Positions 5,641-9,332 of a stretch of 9,332 bases of DNA are shown piece after piece. Both the position numbers and the translations under genes were made by a program. The first letter of the stretch is position 1; every line of letters begins with the position of its first letter. Under the pieces are notes generated by a model. It was not told the origin of the DNA and searched no databases. It worked only from the letters and a program-made list of their open reading frames with translations. Source of the DNA: Fidelibacterota bacterium (lineage in GTDB: Bacteria; Fidelibacterota; UBA2242; JAFGTP01); assembly GCA_021735285.1 (NCBI GenBank), contig JAIPHI010000108.1, forward strand, positions 1-9,332, written 5' to 3'.

Positions 5641-7631
5641 TATAATTCCCTTTTTTTCGGTAGTTCAACTATAAAAGTGGTTCCTTCACCAGTCTTAGTA
5701 TCAAAGTATATATTCCCATCATGATTTTCAACTACGACATTGTATGCCATAGAGAGGCCTTGCCCCGTTCCCTGACCAACTTCTTTGGTTGTAAAAAATG
5801 GATTGAAAATTTTATTTCTAATATCCTCAGGTATCCCTGTTCCATTATCGGAGACTTTTATTTCCAGAAAGTCCGACTTGGTTCGAGATGTGATTTTTAT
5901 CAGCCCTTTTCCATTATTTTTTTGGGATTCAGCATCTTTGATAGCATGAGCTGCATTGACAATCAAATTCAGCAAAACTTGGCTGATTTGTTCCTGATAC
6001 ACAGGAATTGCATCCGGATTGTCCTCCAAATCAGATTCTAAGACAGCATCGTATTTCCATTCATTGCGCGTCACAGTTATTGTTTTTTGAATAATTTTGT
6101 TGATATCTATATCCTGTTTTTGATGGGTGCCGGGATGGGAGAAAGTCCGCATTGCATCAACAATTTTAGAAATTTTGTTGAGCCCATCTATCGAATCTTC
6201 TAGAGCCGCATCTATCTCTTCTTCTAAAAACGAGATATCCAATCTATCTAACTTTCTTTGTAAGGCCTCTATCTTTTCTTCACTCTGACCACAATCTTCC
6301 AAACAGGGAAATAGCTCATTATATCCTTTGACAACAGAAACCAGTTCAGGCAGACTTTCTTTAAAAAATTCAATATTACTATTAACATATTGAGTAGGTG
6401 TATTGATCTCATGAGCAATTCCGGCTGCTAATTGCCCGATTGCTTCCATTTTATTGGCCTGCATCAACTGGATTTCTAATTTTTTCTCGCGGGTTGTATC
6501 TCTATAGATTAAAAAATAATCCATATGTTGACTATCAATGTTGATAGGTGCTCCAATAATAGCACAGTGGATTTCTTCTCCATCGGCAGTTTTTCTCACA
6601 GAATTTTTGAATATATTTTGGCCTTTCATTATTTGTTCTTTTATTTTCTTACGCTCTTCAGTTAAGCGCTCAGGTAGAATAAATTCATCAAGTTGTTTGC
6701 CTTTGAGAGTATCCAACGAATAGCCAAAAATTTTGATAAAAGCCGGATTAATGTCAACCACTTTTCGATCTTGATCGAGAGTTACAATCCCTTGTGGAGA
6801 ATTATCTTTTAAGGCTCGATAATATTTCCATTGGGTTTTTACTTTTGCCTCTGATTCTTTCTGTTTTATAATTTTATTAAGTTCATTTGCAACTGCTTCC
6901 AATAGGTCTTCGGTTTCGGAGTTTATCGCAGTTGTTTTTTCATGGGTTGAATATAGAATAATTTTCCCAACCTCAGCTTCTCTGATATTCAATCCGATTT
7001 CTACTAACTTTTTATGGTTAATTTCTCCTTCGTTCGAAAAAGTTTTACTACGATATTTAATCTCACTAACCAAATTAAAATGATTTACATACTCATCCAG
7101 AAACACCACAACCTTGTCAAGAATTTTATCAAGTGAAAGAGACTCTGTAGCAAGTTTTGTGATTGAAAAAAGTAAATTTAACCTTCTGGTCTGAACGGCA
7201 ATTTGACTTTCCAGTTTTTTATTTACATTTTCCAAAACCTTTTGTGCTCTGGCATTATCAATTGCCATTGTAATTCTGGCTAAGACTTCCTCAATAACAA
7301 AGGGCTTGCTAACATAGTCCGCCCCACCGGCTTCAAAGCTTTTCTGAATATTATAACGACTTGAATCTCCGGTAATAAAAATTACTGGTATTTCCTTGGT
7401 TTCCCGAATCGACTTTAATTTTTTACATGTCTTAAAACCATCCATATCAGGAAGATTTATATCCAGTAATAAAATATCCGGATCTTGTTCTTGTGCGGTT
7501 TCCAGTGCTTTTTTACCACTTTGCACTCCTTTTGTGGCGTAACCATTCCGCTCAAGGATATTTGTAATCATTTCCAGTGTATAGGGATCATCATCTACAA
7601 TTAATATTTCTCGTTGATCCTCTTTTAGCAT
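5640..7631 (-). CDS. Receiver-GAF-like-PAS-histidine kinase
   Basis: From ATG 7631 the protein has 663 residues. The receiver (about 8-125) has Asp13-Asp14, phospho-acceptor Asp57 in LLDINLPDMDG, Thr87 and Lys109 in VSKPF. A coiled helix leads to a divergent GAF-like region (about 153-258), then a PAS domain (about 268-383) with DNSPQGIVTLD and NPAFIKIFGYS. The kinase core has His407 in GIAHEINTPTQYV, a long acidic helical insertion before the N box (Asn559, LIVNAAHAI), DNGTGI at 595-600 and GQGTGQG at 619-625. No membrane segment is seen, so it senses a cytosolic or relayed signal. I chose ATG 7631 because AAGGA lies 7 bases upstream; an ATG at 7652 would add seven residues but has no good ribosome site. 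It follows the receptor gene by about 100 bases and overlaps the next kinase by one base, suggesting cotranslation. Confidence 0.93.
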   Translation of the reverse strand: MLKEDQREILIVDDDPYTLEMITNILERNGYATKGVQSGKKALETAQEQDPDILLLDINLPDMDGFKTCKKLKSIRETKEIPVIFITGDSSRYNIQKSFEAGGADYVSKPFVIEEVLARITMAIDNARAQKVLENVNKKLESQIAVQTRRLNLLFSITKLATESLSLDKILDKVVVFLDEYVNHFNLVSEIKYRSKTFSNEGEINHKKLVEIGLNIREAEVGKIILYSTHEKTTAINSETEDLLEAVANELNKIIKQKESEAKVKTQWKYYRALKDNSPQGIVTLDQDRKVVDINPAFIKIFGYSLDTLKGKQLDEFILPERLTEERKKIKEQIMKGQNIFKNSVRKTADGEEIHCAIIGAPINIDSQHMDYFLIYRDTTREKKLEIQLMQANKMEAIGQLAAGIAHEINTPTQYVNSNIEFFKESLPELVSVVKGYNELFPCLEDCGQSEEKIEALQRKLDRLDISFLEEEIDAALEDSIDGLNKISKIVDAMRTFSHPGTHQKQDIDINKIIQKTITVTRNEWKYDAVLESDLEDNPDAIPVYQEQISQVLLNLIVNAAHAIKDAESQKNNGKGLIKITSRTKSDFLEIKVSDNGTGIPEDIRNKIFNPFFTTKEVGQGTGQGLSMAYNVVVENHDGNIYFDTKTGEGTTFIVELPKKREL

Positions 7632-7638
7632 TAGTAGG

Positions 7639-7643
7639 TCCTT
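7639..7643 (-). promoter_or_regulatory. Shine-Dalgarno AAGGA that favours the ATG at 7631
   Basis: AAGGA on the minus strand is 7 bases upstream of ATG 7631-7629. It lies inside the extra codons that an ATG start at 7652 would translate, so it supports the shorter protein. Confidence 0.55.
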
Positions 7644-7650
7644 ATATTTC

Positions 7651-7656
7651 ATTATA
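7651..7656 (-). promoter_or_regulatory. Possible -10 box TATAAT before the kinase gene
   Basis: An exact TATAAT on the minus strand overlaps the upstream ATG at 7652. The sequence 17 bases before it (TTCTGA) is a poor -35 match and there is no extended -10. If it is used, transcription would begin near 7644, just before the AAGGA site, leaving a very short leader for the 7631 start. In AT-rich DNA this can occur by chance. Confidence 0.2.
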
Positions 7657-7733
7657 GAAAGATCAGACTCTTTTCAGAAAAACCAAGCAGTGAAATTTGA
7701 TAGATATACTTTAATATTGAAATAACAGTTTCC

Positions 7734-9332
7734 TTAAAAGTCTTCTAATTCTTCCTCTTCAAATTTGATTACTTCGTCAGGTTCAATTTCCTTATTCTTA
7801 GCATCAGAGGATTGCGTTGATTTCTTTTTAGACTGGAGTTTCATTTCTCCGTTACTTTTAAGTTTAAAAGTAGAGACCATAGAAGAAAGTTCCTGAGCCT
7901 GAGCATTCAATTCTTCGGCGGCACTGGCTGATTCTTCCGAATTGGCAGCATTCTTCTGAGTTACTTTATTAACTTCAGAAACCGACATATTAACCTGCTC
8001 AATACCTTCAGCTTGCTCTTTTGTGGCAGCATCGATTTCACCAATCAGATCAGTTATATTTTCAATACTTTGCGAAATATCCTGTAAATGACTGGCTGTT
8101 TCCTCCGTCTTCTGCACACCCTGGACTGCATTGTTTACTGATTCTTCAATCAGTTCTGATGTATCCTTGGCTGCATTAGCACTCCTTTGAGCCAGTTCGC
8201 GAACTTCTTCGGCAACAACGGCAAAGCCTTTCCCGGCTTCTCCTGCCCGAGCAGCCTCTACTGCTGCATTCAAAGCCAGTAAATTTGTCTGAAATGCAAT
8301 ATCGTCAATGGTTTTGACAATTTTTGAAGTCTCATCTGAGGAAGCTTTTATTTTATTAATTGCTGTTGTCATTTCCTGCATAGCACTCTTACCATCTTCA
8401 GTAACCTCATTGGCTTTTTTAGCTAAATTGTTAGCCTCATTGGCATTATCTGAAGTCTGGTTAGTCATTGAGGCCATCTCTTCCAGAGTACTGGAAATTT
8501 CCTGCAAAGAACTGGCCTGGTGATTGGCATTTTCAGCAAGATTCTGACTACCAGTAGTAATCTGAGTGCTGGCCGAAGATACTTGTTCAACTGAATTGTT
8601 AACCTGCCCTAAGGCCTTGTTCAAATTACCAATGGCAGTATTAATATCATCTTTGAAGTCTTTAATCTGCCCTTCATAGTCAGCTTGCAATTTTTGAGTT
8701 AAATCACGTTCTGCTAGAGCGGAAATAACTTCAGCTGCTTCCTTAATAGGACCTTCCAGAGCATCAATGATCTTATTAACGCCTTCTACCACTTTCTGGT
8801 ATTCACCTTCATACTTTTCAGTCTCGATACGAGTATCTAAATGGCCATTCGCAGCATCCTGAGACTGTTTTTCAATAGTATCAACGAGATCCTGAATATT
8901 GTTCATACATTGATTGACATTATCCTTCAGACTTTCGAAATCACCTTTAAAAACATTTTTAGCTTCATTCTTGACAGTAATTCGTTTTTCCAGATCCCCA
9001 TTTGCAATCCGTTCTATATATATCTTTACAACCTCAAGAGGCTGAATTACGGCTTTGAGAGTAGAATTAATACCTTCTACAATAGTTTTAAACTCGCCTT
9101 TAAACTCATCAGGATTACCTCTTGAATCCAGTTGCCCTTCAACTATATTTTTCGTAAGGCGATCAGTTTCATCGATAATCCCTTGGAGTGATTCCTCCAT
9201 ATCAATCAAAGCCGGAGTAATTTGATCATTCTCAGATTGCTTGCCTTCCTCTTGTAAAACCTTAAGATCACTAAGATCACCATTACTAACTCGCTGAACA
9301 ATCTCCTGAATTCTCTTCATGCGATCAATTAA
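7734..9332 (-). CDS. Methyl-accepting chemotaxis protein with tandem HAMP array, 5' end open
   Basis: The frame stays open to the window edge (Leu-Ile-Asp-Arg precede the first visible Met at 9320). That Met has no Shine-Dalgarno sequence and lies inside a HAMP helix, so the true start is probably outside. Counting from Met 9320 (528 residues), HAMP-type turns occur at GDL 14, GQL 62, GDL 108, GHL 159 and RDL 205, giving about five HAMP repeats to residue 235. No membrane segment or ligand domain is seen; these may lie in the missing N-terminus. The signalling hairpin is complete, with the conserved tip in the IAFQTNLLALNAAVEAARAGE region (342-362). Methylation-type sites are at 269-284 (Gln273-Glu274, Glu280-Glu281) and near Glu469-Glu470. 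A lysine/serine-rich linker leads to an acidic tail ending in Glu-Leu-Glu-Asp-Phe. It would couple sensing to a CheA kinase not seen here and is a candidate substrate for the CheR and CheD encoded nearby. Confidence 0.95.
   Translation of the reverse strand, partial: LIDRMKRIQEIVQRVSNGDLSDLKVLQEEGKQSENDQITPALIDMEESLQGIIDETDRLTKNIVEGQLDSRGNPDEFKGEFKTIVEGINSTLKAVIQPLEVVKIYIERIANGDLEKRITVKNEAKNVFKGDFESLKDNVNQCMNNIQDLVDTIEKQSQDAANGHLDTRIETEKYEGEYQKVVEGVNKIIDALEGPIKEAAEVISALAERDLTQKLQADYEGQIKDFKDDINTAIGNLNKALGQVNNSVEQVSSASTQITTGSQNLAENANHQASSLQEISSTLEEMASMTNQTSDNANEANNLAKKANEVTEDGKSAMQEMTTAINKIKASSDETSKIVKTIDDIAFQTNLLALNAAVEAARAGEAGKGFAVVAEEVRELAQRSANAAKDTSELIEESVNNAVQGVQKTEETASHLQDISQSIENITDLIGEIDAATKEQAEGIEQVNMSVSEVNKVTQKNAANSEESASAAEELNAQAQELSSMVSTFKLKSNGEMKLQSKKKSTQSSDAKNKEIEPDEVIKFEEEELEDF

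Noticed and set aside
4535..6041. Open frames on the plus strand opposite the two kinase genes (for example 4811-5128 and 5721-6041).
   Set aside because: They lie opposite well-supported genes with conserved motifs and have no recognisable domain or ribosome site. They are antisense shadows.
7632..7733. Possible terminator or attenuator in the gap between the receptor and kinase genes.
   Set aside because: Only a 4-6 bp imperfect stem (GAAAGA with TCTTTTC) is present, with no following T-run, so read-through from the receptor gene is equally plausible.
1..9332. Mobile element, prophage, CRISPR, tRNA or rRNA content.
   Set aside because: No transposase, integrase, spaced repeats or RNA-gene-like segments were seen. 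The window is nearly fully covered by signalling genes in one orientation.

Overview
All nine protein-coding genes in this window lie on the minus strand, so the biology reads from right to left. The DNA is AT-rich. Every recognisable product belongs to bacterial chemosensory or two-component signalling. The encoded proteins suggest a low-G+C bacterium with a large signalling repertoire. Tandem HAMP domains, kinases with an N-terminal receiver, HDOD proteins and multiple CheD copies are a style common in Desulfobacterota-like, Halanaerobiales-like and spirochaete-like genomes. Nothing here fixes the taxonomy, and I leave it open.

Upstream block (about 9332 to 3178). First comes a methyl-accepting chemotaxis protein whose reading frame is open at the right edge. 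Its visible N-terminal half is an array of about five HAMP repeats, followed by a complete cytoplasmic signalling hairpin. After an 81-base gap come three tightly packed genes: a receiver-GAF-like-PAS-histidine kinase, a shorter receiver-histidine kinase that overlaps it by one base (TAATG), and a receiver-HDOD response regulator. A hairpin with a U-tract at 3178-3206 is a credible terminator for this block.

Downstream block (about 3073 to 1). After an AT-rich intergenic region, which probably holds the promoter, come a CheD-like protein, CheR, a single-domain receiver, a second CheD and an HDOD protein. The HDOD frame runs off the left edge. Spacings are short, and the last two genes overlap by ATGA, so this is very probably one operon.

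How the parts could work together (inference). The receptor senses, CheR methylates it, and the canonical CheD deamidates Gln in its methylation helices. The receivers and kinases pass phosphate on, and the visible outputs are HDOD domains rather than DNA-binding domains. No CheA, CheW, CheB or CheC is visible, so the set is either the flank of a larger che cluster or a divergent adaptation module.

The most unusual observation is that the two CheD paralogues in one operon differ at the catalytic site. The distal copy keeps the GSC cysteine and the histidine. The proximal copy keeps the histidine but has Asn-Ser in place of Ser-Cys, so it is probably not a working deamidase.
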